64,000 bases of DNA, taken from the NCBI GenBank assembly GCA_024663395.1, contig JANFAH010000049.1, forward strand, positions 310,001-374,000, read 5' to 3'. This document shows positions 21,180 through 33,991 of the stretch, piece by piece. Source of the stretch: Pisolithus tinctorius. Its lineage: Eukaryota > Basidiomycota > Agaricomycetes > Boletales > Pisolithaceae. The notes below the pieces were generated by a model. It ran no database searches. It worked only from the letters and a program-made list of their open reading frames with translations, and had not been told where the DNA came from. Every line of letters starts with the position of its first letter. The first letter of the stretch is position 1. Made by a program: the position numbers and the translations under genes.

Positions 21180-23931
21180 ATGGTCAGACAGAAGGCACCT
21201 GGCACCAAGCATGCTGTGTCATCCCCAGACAAGCTCAAAAAGAGGGCAAGGGTGTCCACCGCAAAGGAACCACCTAGCTTGCACACCGCCCACTGAATTA
21301 AAGAAGCTGGCAAGGAGACTCACCTCTGGGCAGCAAAGACGAGGGCGGCATACTTGGGACACGTCCACTGAGCGCGCTTGTGGCTGCAGAGCCATTTTCC
21401 AGAGGAGGGGACACCACCAACTCTGAGTCACACCGGAGAGGACTCTGAAATCTATAGTGATCCAAATTTTAAGAACATGTTTGAGCGCATGCCAAATAGG
21501 TGCTCAGATAAAGCGTTAGCTCTTTACCTTTCTTGGAGAGGCTTCCAGGAGAATAGCAGCCAAAGCACTATTGATGGAGTTCAGGCGGGATTCAAGATGT
21601 TGTGGGATGAAGCGTGCATGGCATGATTGCTCAGTTTTCCTTGATGCTCATAGACTAATACCTTCGGCATAGTGACAGTGCAACATTCCATGGGAAATGG
21701 CATCACAATGATGCCCATCATCGATGGGAGGGCAACCCGGTTTTGTCAGCAGAAGTTGACGATGTCATGGCATCTATCAGACACAAGGTTAGTTCCGAAG
21801 GTGCTGAACGGAAGCACTTGGGTGCCATGAAGAAGGAATACATGGATAAGATACTTGCCTGGTCAGAATCACTTTGTCCACTTGATGCCCTGCTCCAATA
21901 CATTCGTCTCGTGATGATAGGCTACAAAGCGCTGCCATCGGGCAAGTCCCTGAACAGGAAAGTGAAGCTAGCAGTCACATGGCACCTAGAACACCTTGCT
22001 TTTAGCACAATCTCATTTACACTTTGGACGAGGTAAGTACTGGCAGGCGGTTTGATCAACAATGTTTTCGATTGCGGGTTATGACAGGAACTACGAGCTC
22101 CTGAAGTTGAAGCACGGGGATGTCAAGCTTGACAAGACTGTCATAGACAGCGTGTTCATGAAATATCTCCGAGGCAAGGAACTCTCCCTCACCATTAATG
22201 AGTGCAATGCTTACTTCGAGATCCACCTGAAAAACTGTAAGGGATGGCAGAGAAAGTTGGATAAGGGGATGAGGGAAGCTGACCTATGAAGTCCATCTTT
22301 AGATCCATCTTCGCATATCATTTTATCTGATCTCTTGCGTTGGTACTTACTAGGCAATCACTACAAGATTTATCCACACCTGGATATGGGCAAGGTGTGT
22401 GATGCCCTCCTGCACCTCGTGTCCTGGATGAAATGGGTCGAACTCGTCCATCTCGGCTGGCCAATGACTGAAGAGGATTTCCTTTTCCCCGTGATTGGCA
22501 CAAATGGCGTGCTGCAGCCAGGAGAGCTGCTTTCCCATGACATGATCCAAAAATGGATCAACGAGGCAGTGGTGGGGTCTGGAATTCCCGGAACATTCAC
22601 AATGCATTGCTACTGTCGTGGTGGAGCACAGTACTGCTTCATGTTCGCGCCAGTGGGGCAGCGATGGACCCTTGCACGGGTCTGGTGGTGGGGCGGGTGG
22701 GCAGAAGGCAAGCATGTGAGTCTTCCTTCCTATCTGGGTGTGTAGCAAACAACTGACTCCTTGCCTTTTGCTCCACACCACTACACAGCGCGACACACTT
22801 ATGTGTTACCTTCTTGATGAGCTGAATTGTTACAAAAACGACCACAGCGACATGCTGCAACCAGTCCCACACGAAGGTGATCGTTCACTTGCAGGTGAAG
22901 CTGCACTCATCCAACCAGTGTCCACTGAGGTGCTCAGCATGGCTCATGCATCAATAATGGCCGACATGGTGTCACTGCACACAACCGTGAGGGAAGTGAA
23001 AGAAGTCTCATGCTCACTATTGATGGATGTAAGGGAGATCCGCCAACAGCTCACCGACATGAGCAACCTAGTTGCAAAGGCTCTCCTTACCTCAACCTCC
23101 ACACATTCAGTCCCAGTGTTGTGCCAGGGAACCACTGGCATTGATGCTTGAGCAATGCCAGCAGTAGGTGAGCCTTGCCCATTCAGTCACTTTCACCGTG
23201 CCAACTGACCGGCTGCATGCATCAGCCCACCAATATTCACCTGTGCAGACCATGACTTTGTTGCCCCCTGCGATCCAGCCCACTTCCACCCCAGCAGCCC
23301 AACCATACCTATCCACTTTCGATCTACAACCGACTCAAACACAGTTCAGGATGCCATGGGTTGTCCAGCTGTCAGATGTCTCGTTCTCGATGTCCCTCCC
23401 TTCACGTATTGGACCTCAGAGGATCAAGACCCACACGTCTACTTCCCTTCTGGGAGTTGTCATCCCGGACGTGCCTGTCTTGCACCCCAATGGGACACAG
23501 ACCCCGAAATCGGACTCTTGGAGGGACATAGTGCGCCACTGGATGGAGGGTGAGCCACGGCTTGGCCTGCACATTTCGCTCAAGGATTGGCCTTATCACT
23601 ACTACAATGGGAAGAGCAGCTGTCAATTCAATACGAAGTACTCTCAGCGACGTGTCATCACAACAGAATTCCTTGATGAGTAAGTCGACTTGTCGCAGTG
23701 CTACCACTTACCCAAGTTCCTTTGACATGGTCCCCCAGATTCCAGGGAGATGAGGAAATCTTCCTCAAGGTCTATGGAAGTGCCGTCAGTCAAGGACACA
23801 CGAAACTCCTCAAAGCAATCTTGGCCACCTGCAAATGGTATTGTGGAGCCAGGGAGCACCATTGTCACCTCACAAGTGAAGAGGTCTGTGATCCTTCTTC
23901 GATACTACAAGGCAGCAGCGAGCAGCAGTGA
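21180..23931 (+). pseudogene. Crypton-like tyrosine recombinase gene, seven exons
   Basis: Exons 21180-21613, 21673-22032, 22088-22290, 22354-22715, 22789-23163, 23249-23679 and 23739-23931, with 55-85 bp GT-AG introns and consistent phases. The middle carries a tyrosine-recombinase core: an alpha-helical N-terminal domain (ALALYLSWRGFQEN), then HCYCRGGAQYCFMFAPVGQRWTLAR and WWGGWAEGKH, then DTLMCYLLDEL with candidate nucleophile Tyr. A coiled-coil segment follows, and a C-terminal part (LKDWPYHYYNGK...TEFLDEFQGDE) resembles the GCR1_C DNA-binding domain found in fungal Cryptons. TGA codons at about 21291, 21369, 22287 and 23149 interrupt it, and the HxxR arginine is Cys (TGT). It is therefore inactive as it stands. 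No terminal repeats are expected for Cryptons and none were seen. Confidence 0.7.
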
Positions 23932-24100
23932 TGCACATCACAGTAAGGTTGTCCATTCCGCCATTGCGATCCAGTTCTATTTTTTTTTTTTTTCACTTAC
24001 ACCTTTTCATAATACATCCATCCATCCACTTGTCAATGTTATTGCCCTAGCATCACCCCCCAGATCATTACGTACTATGTCACTATTGTCATATGTACAC

Positions 24101-24248
<148 letters not shown>

Positions 24249-24498
24249 TTTCATGCACCAAATCAAACCAAAAAGCATTGTTGCAATATTCTAGTCAGTC
24301 ACGCCATGTCCATTCGACATTCCTTCGTTCGCATGCCATGTATTATTGTATTATTGAGGAGCAGTCCTACATACAAGGCGCACTCGTCCCGCAGAAGCTT
24401 TGTGGACTTGTTCATCACTGATCGCGATGTGATATGGATGTGATATGGATGTCGTGAGACGATGGAGCTGATGTAAACTGACCTAAACGAGGGCAAGG

Positions 24499-25283
24499 TG
24501 TCATGACCATGACACCAGCGTAAGCCCCTAACACCTACTCCGCCCTCTTCCAACATGTTCCCGCGCTTCTCCGCCCTCCTCCGACGTGTTCCCACGCTCC
24601 TCCGACCCTCCCGACACATCTCCACACCTCTCCGAGGTCCCCTGTCCATGTTCTGACCAACTCCGCTCAACTCCACCCTAAGGTTGGTCACGTGGGCTGT
24701 CAGACTTGCGGCCCTGCATTCTAGATAGGGTTCTGCCCTCATGTCGGTTTTCTCCATTCACTCCTTCGGTATTTACCCTCTCTTCCTCATTGTAGTAGTT
24801 TCTTTGTCTCAGTTAAGGTCCCCGTCATCCCTACCCTCTATCCCTTGTGTCAGAAGGACTCTAACCCACTATACACTTATTGGTTTACATTCTGTACTGC
24901 ACTGCCCTTGACCTATGTTGTATATAAGGCCACATAGTACTCCGATGTAATCAGTATGAATATCGAATAAAGTCCCCACCTTCAACTCCCTCTCAGTCCC
25001 CTCCGGAGTTTCATCTCCACTTCCTCTGAGTCCACTCCACCTCTGAAATACAAGGGCTGAGCTCGCACAAGGGGGCAGCGCACTAGCTGAACCCAACACC
25101 CTCTCATCCGACCTCTGACCTCGGCCTCCGAAACTTCCCTTCATACCCCTCCACTCACTGTTCGTTGAATATCTCGCCACCCAGTGGTCAGATCCACTTT
25201 GGACTTTGACTGCTGTACTCCGCAGCCCAACCCGCTCCAACTCCGCCCTAAGAAGGAGCCAGGGGTGTTGTCTGACTTTGACA
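24499..25283 (+). repeat. Solo LTR, family LTR3
   Basis: 785 bp from TGTCATGACC to CTTTGACA with perfect 5-bp target duplication CAAGG (24494-24498, 25284-25288). A CAGTATGAATATCG motif near 24952 corresponds to the transcript start region of LTR1. No internal region of this family is seen anywhere in the window. Confidence 0.9.
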
Positions 25284-25286
25284 CAA

Positions 25287-25303
25287 GGGCGCCGAAGGCG
25301 CCC
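25287..25303. repeat. Perfect short hairpin GGGCGCC-GAA-GGCGCCC
   Basis: A 7-bp GC stem with a 3-base loop lies directly after the LTR3 target duplication. It is one of the last CpG-rich spots before a long CpG-poor block. Confidence 0.6.
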
Positions 25304-27204
25304 AAACAACGGCACATGACAACTTGCCAAGCCTGCCAGCAGTGGTGCCAAGGTGGCTGAGGCCCATGATGTCATGGATTCCTGGCCTCAGTGATCACAT
25401 GTGTACGCCTGCTGCAAATTGGCAGGTGCCCTTCACCACCACTGCCAATTTTTCAAACTAAGTATCATGTAAGTGTGAAAGGACAAGCAAAAGGAAAAGT
25501 CTGAGATGACTAAGCATCCCTAAACCACAACCCTAACCAGAGGGTGGGCATATATGGGCAACTAGGGAGAAACAGAAAGCAAAAAGTCTACCAGTTGTTA
25601 CACATGCTCTGACTCACTCTCACTGGCTGTAAACTTCAAACTGTCAAGTACATTGGTGCATTTCCACTCCAGTTCTTCATCTTCTGCCTCAGGGCTGGGA
25701 GCATGGGATCATGTCCTCATGCATTTGCTTGTGTGCTGATCCTTGTCAGATTTGGGTGTATCAGGGAATGATACATTGCCTGTTTCAACAACAGCTGAGC
25801 TCTGGTTATGCAGACCAGCCATGTTGCATGTTACAGTGGGTTTTCAAGGGCATTCCTGTGTCTAAGATCAGCAATTCACATGACCACAAACCTCAGACTT
25901 GCTCAATTTTTTCTGCTCCTCACTAGTGTGACAGCTGTACCCTGACATTGCAATCATACTATACTAGGCTAATGTGACTTATTCCGCTTTTTCCAGGATT
26001 TTTACAAATTCTTTTGGGGGCTGGCCACATTTTTGGGTCAAAATTTCAAAAACTTAGTATAACAAAAATTGGCTCATGCAGATTGCATTGTTATGTCCTA
26101 AATATGCCTAGTATACATTTGTAACACCCCTGGAATGTTGTGCCATATTGGAATAATTCAATGAGTAAAATTGTCATGTTTGTCTGTCCACAACTGTCAA
26201 ACAGGATATTTTGTGCATGACAGACCCACCATGGTCCTCATTGGAAGAACTGGATGAGTCATCTTATCAGTGATACATTGTACTGTTTTATGTGTTTCAT
26301 CTTTTATTTTAGGATATAATTGTGGAATCTGTAGATAGACCTCAGTATGCTGACAAGCTACTGAGGGACTAAGTGCACAGCAGAGCAGAACAGCAAGAGG
26401 CCTGATGATGCAGCTAGGGCAGAGATGCTGAAAGATTGGAAAAACAAGTCAAGCACACTGGAAGGGAGTGGTCAGCTTGTCACCTATGAAACAATGTCAA
26501 AGAGAGACAAACTTGGATCTGTGCACAAGGCAGTCATGCCCACAAATGAACCTAAACAGCTCAGAACCTTCACAACACCTCTACATATAACATGCCTACT
26601 TCACAGTTATTCTGTAATAGAACAGGATATTTTAATACATTATTTATTTATCATGTTTTCTGGGAGAGAAGATACTGTAATTTGACCTAGAACATTTGGC
26701 ATGCTCTCAGTACCATGTTCTTGTACATAAAAATTGTAGTTTAGCATGTCATGTTTTTAGAGAAAACATTGAACTGCTGTTCTGTTTTTTTTTTCAGGTG
26801 AACATTGAAAGACTTGGCCAAATGTTTTTATTATTATCACATACAAAACATATATCATTTACTTTTGATGTTCTATGTAACATTACATGTTCTTCAATGA
26901 TCAGTGTGTTTAAATTATTTTGTGGTAAAGTATTTGATTAATGTATTGCATAACATGTAGAAAACAGTACTAATAATTTTTTTGATGATTGTTTTTGGTT
27001 TTTGGTGGTGGGTCATGGTAATTGTTTTTCACCAATAAAACATTGGAAATCCACTGTGTCATGTTTTCTGTCAGAAAAACCTGTCAAAATTCAACATTAT
27101 TGCCAGTTATCTCAGCAGAGAACATGAGATAAAACAAAGTATCTTTTCAAAGATTTTTTTTCCCTATGTTTGTACAAAGAAAATTGTAAAATGCTTGCTG
27201 TGTA
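25304..27204. other. CpG-depleted, AT-rich repeat debris without recognised genes
   Basis: Contains only short frames without known motifs, many A/T runs, and very few CG dinucleotides. It resembles decayed transposon sequence, but I cannot assign a family. Confidence 0.4.
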
Positions 27205-27870
27205 TGGAGGTTAGGGCAAGGCAAAATCCTCTTTACCCTTGGGTGTCATCAGAGGGATATGCTACTGAGCAGCCATGGAGCAGAATCCTGTGCTTCCATC
27301 TGGCCCTGATTATTGCCTTTGGTCATATGTGACCAAATAACACTTCCCCAGTCATCCAAAGTTCAGATTAGAGCAAGATCTAGTGAACCCACCTTAGTGT
27401 GCTTGGAACACAAGGAGGTTTTGTCTTGCCCTAATCTCCATACCAGTGTCCCTGGGCCAGAAATGCATTGGCTAAGAGAGGATTGGTTTGTCCATCACAT
27501 CCTGAAGTGCCAGATTGACCTCCATAACATTTTCAGCCTTCCAAGCATTGATTAGTCCCAGAATACATCAGGCATGGGTGGGGAAACAGTGCAGGGATTG
27601 ACTGGCAGCAGGTCTTTTAAAGGACTGATGGTCCTGAGAGCATGTCATACTGATGGTACAGTAGTGGGCACCAGTATTTGTATTTGATAATATTTCCCTG
27701 AGAAAACAACCATGGGAGCCAGAGAGATGATTTCATGAGTTGTGGTAAAAGAGGGAGGTTTAATGGTACAAATTCAATGTTTGTCATTGTTTACATGCTG
27801 ACAAACCATTTGGAAGATCATGTGGTTTATTATGTAATCATATTTTCCCATCCCTCCTGAGATCTCAGCT
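27205..27870 (-). repeat. Diverged partial copy of the palindromic element at 35133-36705
   Basis: The stretch containing GGTCATATGTGACC, CCAGAAATGCATTGG and TTTACATGCTGACAAACC matches the loop and one arm of the 35133-36705 element, inverted relative to the loop there. Only one arm is present. Confidence 0.65.
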
Positions 27871-27901
27871 TCTGGTTCTCCAAATACCCTTTTCATTTCA
27901 A

Positions 27902-28115
27902 AAGTGAAAAAACCCTTTCAATGGTATTGTAGTTTTAAATCAATGATATCTCCACTGCCTGTCAGCCAAATCACATGACAAATGTACCATTTTGTAGCCA
28001 AGAGCAAGTACTAAATTTGGTCCTAGAGATGCAAAGCAAAATTCCCACCCCTTTTCACACTACACTTCACACACTCCATTTAGAGCAAACATTGAAAGGG
28101 TTTTTGGAGTCACTT
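27902..28115. repeat. Possible short inverted-repeat (MITE-like) element ending at a TA
   Basis: AACCCTTTCAATG near 27911 and CATTGAAAGGGTTTTTGG near 28089 are inverted copies, each next to AAGTGA/TCACTT ends. The right end abuts TA at 28116-28117, which falls in LTR1 where a TA also exists in intact copies. The left end has no clear TA, so the boundary is uncertain. Confidence 0.35.
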
Positions 28116-28116
28116 T

Positions 28117-28570
28117 AAGTTGATATTTGTACTGAAGAACAGCAGAGTACAATACATGCTTTTATACTACTACAGAGGTACAGTAACCAGAATTGGAACT
28201 GACATATGGAGACTCATAAAATTTCAAGTAAAACTTCCTAGATGATGAATGAATGGAAGACAGAGGACATACAATGGGTAACATAGAAGATCCCAAAAAG
28301 GAAACAGTCCAGGCACTGGACCATGTGGTGCATGTGCTGCAGAGTACCTCACTGTGCACTGTCAGGGAGAAGTCTGAAGGGTAGTCACATGGCCCCTCAG
28401 AGAATGGTCCATGCAGTCCAGTAGGAGAGCAGTACAAGTCCAACAGCAGTCAGAGTGGAGATGGTTCATAAATGACAGAAGGTGGGCAGAGTTGGTGTGG
28501 AGTGAGTGAATGACTGGTGGAAAAGGGTGCAGAGTGAGTGAGGACTTAGAATGAATGCATGGTCATGACA
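28117..28570 (-). repeat. 3' LTR fragment of element D (U3 plus the first bases of R)
   Basis: Matches LTR1 from its TG end (28570) to the CAACTTA just after the predicted transcript start. The remaining ~280 bp (rest of R and U5) are replaced at a TA by unrelated sequence. Confidence 0.8.
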
Positions 28571-28766
28571 GTGTCCCCCCCCTTAGGGCCTGAACCCCTG
28601 AAGGCCACCTATTTGGAACGAGATCAACACAAGTTGATCATTTGAAATTGTTTTGATGCCTTGAGGACAACAGTTTAGCCACAGCAGAGCTCCATTGCAG
28701 TTTGAAGAACTGCTTAAAAACATGTGTTTAGGGCACAGAAACCCTATACCTTCTTCCCCCATCATC

Positions 28767-29503
28767 ATGTCTTTCCAGTGCAAGAACACAACCCCCCAAC
28801 CAACCCCAGGCCACTCCTGCAACTACTCCCAAGTTGTGGACAACACATTGGTCATCCTCACCAATGACTTAACTGACACTGAATGCAAAAAGAATGTGGA
28901 GAAGGCTCATCAGTGGGAGGAGGTGGAGCAGAGAGAGAGGGAGTGCAAGGCAGAGCATAAGGCCAAATGATGAAAGGCAGAAGAGGCACAACTGGAGGTG
29001 GAGTGGAGACAGAGAGAGGAGGAGGAAGTGCAGAGGAAGAAGGCAGCAGAGGAAGAGGCCAAGAGGCAGAGGCAGAAAGTGGCAGCAGAGGAGGCCAAGA
29101 GGCAGAGGCAGAGGGCCCAGGCCAGGTGGTATGAGGCCATGCAAAAGTAAGTGGTAGAGTACTGCAAGTCAGGCAGAGCTGAATTGTATTTTTATTTTAC
29201 CTTGCTTTCATTTCAGGTTAAGTGGCATGGTGTACGATGTCAACACTGCCCAGAGGGTCCCTGGGACCTCTGTGGTGGTTACCACAACCAGGAGAGCCCC
29301 CTGCACTTGCTGTATAGCAAGTCTGACAGCAGGGCAGGGCAAGACCAGGGCCTGTGTGCCCTGCCATAACAAGAAGACTTGCAGCTGGACATGGGAAGAG
29401 GCAGTGGTGGGACCTTCATGGAAGAGGGCAGGGACAGGGAGCTCCCAAGGGGAGAAGAAGAAGAAGCTGTGAGGGAAGGGGAAGGCAAGGGCAATGGAGA
29501 TGG
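28767..29503 (+). pseudogene. Antisense gene of element D, first part
   Basis: Exon 1 28767-29146 (380 bp, the same length as in A), intron 29147-29216 (GTAAGT...TTTCAG), exon 2 from 29217 until element F interrupts it at 29504. The Arg/Glu coiled-coil segment and the Cys cluster are recognisable, though the Cys region is a few codons shorter than in A. TGA at 28968-28970 and other changes break the frame. The rest lies at 43375-45451. Confidence 0.8.
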
Positions 29504-30397
29504 TGTGAGTCAAAGTGTGGTTCAGTGGTGAAAACCAACCAAAACCAACACAAAAGACAATGAAAGTGAGTGGTGGTGTGCCTATGTGGTACCTAGATGG
29601 TAGAACCTTTGATTTGGGAGGGTTTTTGTGAGCTACAACACTCAAAGACAAGTGCTGAGGGTTGGGGGTGCTCCTGATGAAGAAGGAGCAGGAATGTGAG
29701 AGAATGCAATAGGGTAGACTGCTGTCAGCCTACAGAAGGATGGATGAAGACTTAATTTGATGTCCTAAGCTGCACTGAGCTCAGGGAGGACTTGGAGTGA
29801 AGTATATTGATGATAGACAAAGATAAGTGAAGTAGATGATAGTTAGACCCTTAATAAAGTCTCAACTACTGACGCTGCTGAATGAATTACTGAGAGATGA
29901 TAAAATGCGAGCAAGAGGGGCTCTCTGACATCTTCTTATTCAGCTATCTAAGTACAGTGATTTATATACAGTACAGGGGCATTGCCTATGGAAAACATGG
30001 TGCAAACACTTGTTAAGTGATTGGTAACTGATGAGTAAGGAATGTAAGTGATGGGTAATCATCTTAGAAAGCATTGGTGAGCATTGGTAAGGATAAGTAA
30101 GCCAAAAAGCAAAGAATCAGTAAGCAAGGTCAAAAGATTGGTAAGTATTGGCAACAGGTGAGTCAAAGACAGTCAGAATGTCAAAGTATGAGTCAAGTAA
30201 TGTCAGAAACTGGGAAAGCACACTGGAATTGCATTAGGGGGAGGCTGTGCATGCCACATCTCAAAGGGATCACTTCTGGGACAAAGTGGGATGACAGAGA
30301 GGCAGCGCTGATCTGATGCCAATATAGTACATCCAAAAGTGGACAGGGTGAGTCAGATGTCAACAGGGGTCAAGCTTTGGGGGTCTGTGGGGTGACA
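29504..30397 (-). repeat. Probable LTR of element F
   Basis: On the minus strand it begins TGTCACCCCACAG, preceded by a G-rich purine tract (30401-30420), and ends GACTCACA. TATATAAAT near 29953 could be its TATA box. Confidence 0.45.
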
Positions 30398-30915
30398 GGA
30401 GCAAACTTTCCCCCCCTAACTGTCCTCTCAGTGAAGCAAATAAAAACTTCATGTATGAGGCTCTGTTGGAAGAGGGGATGAAGGGGGAGCATCTTCTGCT
30501 GTATCTCACAATAAGGAGGCAAGATGTGCATCATACTTGTCATGGATGCAATCAGGGAGAGTGGAGAACAGTAGATTATACTGTAGCTGTCACAATTTTG
30601 GAAGAATGATGGACAAGACTGGTATGAAGATGTTGCAGGGAGCAGGGAGGAAGGATCCATATGCTTCTTGGACTGGAGAGACTGAAATGACCACATAAGA
30701 CCTTTCCAGCAAATCACAGACCTGAGGCAACCAAAGAACATCCTCCTAGAGGTCATACTGACAAAAAGAATGTGCTGTCCAAGCTGGATGGGCTGAGAGG
30801 GGGCAGATGAGGATGGGATGTACCAGGATGCTTCAGGACAGAAGCTGGTAGGAACTCCTGGTAGATATACATAGCCATGGTGCCTAGCAAAGGGGACAAT
30901 TGAAAGGATTGATGT
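30370..30915 (-). pseudogene. Open frame of element F, split by element C
   Basis: With element C removed, the frame 43193-42993 continues in phase across the GATGT site into 30915-30370, giving about 250 codons. It contains FARHHGYVYLPGVPTSF and ends APVTPQTPKA. No motif recognised; the in-phase join is the only sign that it was coding. Confidence 0.35.
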
Positions 30916-31171
30916 TGTTAAGTCCAGGTCTTCACCAATCCAAGGCCAGTCTGGATTCCAGTTGAGGGTCAGAGGGTAATACAAGATACTAAGGGATTTG
31001 GACTGTTGGACTTAGCAACTGATGGTGCAGCACTATTCCCTTGTGTGGACCATAGTCTGATCAAGAGACAGAAAACAGAGAACAGGAGGGACCAGGTTAA
31101 GATGAGACTAAGTTGATTTCAGACTGAGGCTAAACAGATTATCCTATGGCTTAAATACTAGAAGTAACCTA

Positions 31172-33991
31172 CACTGGAAGCATTTCTCAATTTCTTTGCT
31201 AAAAACATTTAAAAAAAAGATTGAAAAATGAGACTCTTTAATTTGGGATGTTTTTGTGACAAATATTGTAAAAACATATAGGATTTGTATTGTCTACCAT
31301 GCCTCACAAAATATTATCAGAAAAACTTAAATTGTTGCATATAAAATAATTATGGATGTTCAGTAGAATGATTTTGAGTACAATATGTGTGATAGATTGT
31401 AAATAGTTCTCCAATATATCTCACTTTTTTTTGGATTTAACAGTCTGCTTTTTTGTGAGCAGAAAGTTTAAAAGGTAGGAAGTATTTACTTAGCCCAAAT
31501 ATTGTACTGCAATAATGAATTGTGTGCTAAAGCTCATCTGAAAAACATTCTGCCTTTTTTATGCACAAACATGTAATATGCAGTGAAATATTTTTCAACA
31601 AAAAATCAAATCAGATATAAAGTCTTTCCACATGAAAGTCATAGATCAAAACATCAAAAATTACTTCTGGATGAAATATTGAGTATATTATTACATGTTC
31701 CAGGCTGTCATTGTCATCATGTGGTGGTGGTGGTGGTGGTGGTGGTGGTGGGTTGGTACTGACAATGGTAGTTGAGTGTTGTTGTAGAGCTCACAAATTA
31801 TGCTGATATAATCATGCAATGCATCCAGTCCTCTGGCCTCTGCCTTCCATCCCTCTGAATCTCCCCTCTCCCCTCTCACCATTCTAACACTCTTCCAACC
31901 TCCACTCTGAAATCTGAAGGCTGAGCTTGTACAAGGGATGCTTCAAGAGCAACAACTCACTGTAGTCCTAGGAGTGCTTGAGATGGAGCATGTGACCCAA
32001 GCATCAACACTCACTGTGTTCCACTTCACATTAATTTCTGGGTGGTCCCAGCTGAGATGCTTGTGAAGCACTGTGTGGTTGTTGAATGTACCATGCAAAT
32101 CACACATGACACAAGACCATGACTGAACAGTGGTCCTACTGGTAGTGGATGCCACTTCCTGCTCTTCAGTGCCATTGGGGGGGCATGGACATGTGATAGA
32201 AATGGGATGTGCCAGTGACGACTGGATTAATCCCAAGCATCTTGCATCTGACTTTGAATCCTTTTTGTACATTGCACCAGAGGAAGGGGAATCTTGATTG
32301 AGCAGAGTGAGTTGGTTCCTCCATGACATCATCATCTGCTATATCATGCACTGTGCTGTGATCTGCAGTGTCATACAAAGACATGTTCTCTTCTTCTGAG
32401 TCATCACATAGGTTCTTGTGCTGCTGCTCATCTTGGGGTGCTGTGCACTTCATATCCACTTTAGGCTGACCAGATTTGACACCAAACTGTAATTTTCTTG
32501 CAGCCTTGAAACCCACCTTTGGCTGCCTACAAGACTTGAGCAGCACACAAGCTGAACCCAATGCCTTCACTCCACTTCTGCCTCTTGGCTTTGTCAGACT
32601 TCCTCTGCACTTTGATTCTAGCCCTCTGGCAGTGTCAGAGTTTGTCAGAGTGAGTGGTCCTGACACATAGGTTTTGACCTCAAGGCACTTAAATTGGTAC
32701 TAAGCTGTATTTAAAGAAGAGCTGTAGGGGAAGCATGTGCACTTGGTATAGGGAGGCTCAGACCATGCATGGGACAACCACTGGCAGGAGCAGCAGGATG
32801 AGGATGAGGGGGAGCCACAATTGTAATTACAAACACTGCAAAATTAGTTCCATCACCACCCACAGGCCACTATATCCATGCACCCCCATTTCAAAATTGG
32901 CCACTCATTTTGCCAGATACTCAGATGACACTCAGATGGTAGTCTGATCAGCTTGGCTTGAAGTGGCAATGCACTTGAAAGCAATGGCAGTCACAAGATC
33001 TACAACTATACAGTAGTCCACTACTTAATACTACATACTGTGTGCATTGAATGACCTGTGTTCAAAGACTCCTTTGTGCCTCTCAAAGGGACTGATTCAA
33101 TATCTTAGAACAATGTAACCACAAGCATCAATATATGTTGCCTCAACTCAATACAGGCATTCATGCTCTCTTTCAGTTATAATGCATGAAAATAAATTCA
33201 GTACTACAATTACAATAGGCATCAAGTACAGGCATCCATACACCAGGATGCTTGAGCCAGGAGATCATGGGCAAGTAGGTTGAGAGGCAGGCAAAGCCTT
33301 GAAAGCAATGGGACTCAGAGAATCATCAAATTCACATTTAAATTTGTTTACTATTTTTCTTTTTTCAATTAAATCTTTTCCCTTACTTACAGAGCCTCAG
33401 TCAATCTTGTCATCACTAAGGTATATCTTATCACTTACTTTCTTATTTATACTGTACCAATTGCTCTTGTAATAATATATTCAATATTTCATCCAGAAAT
33501 CATTTTTGATGTTTTGATCTATGTTTTTCATGTGGAAAGACTTTATTTCTGATTTGATTTTTTCTTGAAAAATATTTCACTGCATATTAAATGTTTGTGC
33601 ATAAAAAAGGCAGAATGTTTTTCAGATGAGCTTTAGCACACAATTCATCATTGCAATACAATATTTGGGCTAAGTAAATACTTCCTACCTTTTAAACTTT
33701 CTGCTCACAAAAAAGCAGATTGTTAAATCAAAAAAAAAGTGAGATATATTGGAGAACTATTTACAATGTATCACACATATTGTACTCAAAATCATTCTGC
33801 TGAACATCCATAATTATTTTATATGCAACAATTTAAGTTTTTCTGATAACATTTTGTGAGGCATGGTAGACAATACAAATCTTATATGTTTTTACAATAT
33901 TCGTCACAAAAACATCCCAAATTAAAGAGTCTCATTTTTCAATCTTTTTTTAAAATGTTTTCAGCAAAGAAATTGAGAAATGCTTCCAGTG
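31172..33991. mobile_element. Inverted-repeat DNA element with ~525-bp terminal repeats inside LTR4
   Basis: It starts CACTGGAAGCATTTCTC and ends with the inverted counterpart. The repeats run about 31172-31695 and 33467-33991. It is flanked by CTA (31169-31171, 33992-33994), or TA if the outer C belongs to the element. The AT-rich arms are nearly identical. The interior has a GGT run (31722-31750), a zinc-finger-like frame and stretches resembling LTR1/LTR3 ends. No transposase seen, so non-autonomous. Superfamily unresolved (3-bp target suggests PIF/Harbinger; TA would suggest Tc1). Confidence 0.75.
31943..32666 (-). pseudogene. C2H2-like zinc-finger frame inside the inverted-repeat element, frameshifted
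   Basis: Two overlapping minus-strand frames (32666-32166 and 32335-31943) appear to be one gene with a shift near 32250. The second contains CVMCDLHGTFNNHTVLHKH, which fits C-x2-C-x12-H and resembles a single C2H2 finger. Acidic residues precede it. Function unknown; it may be a captured host fragment. Confidence 0.4.
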
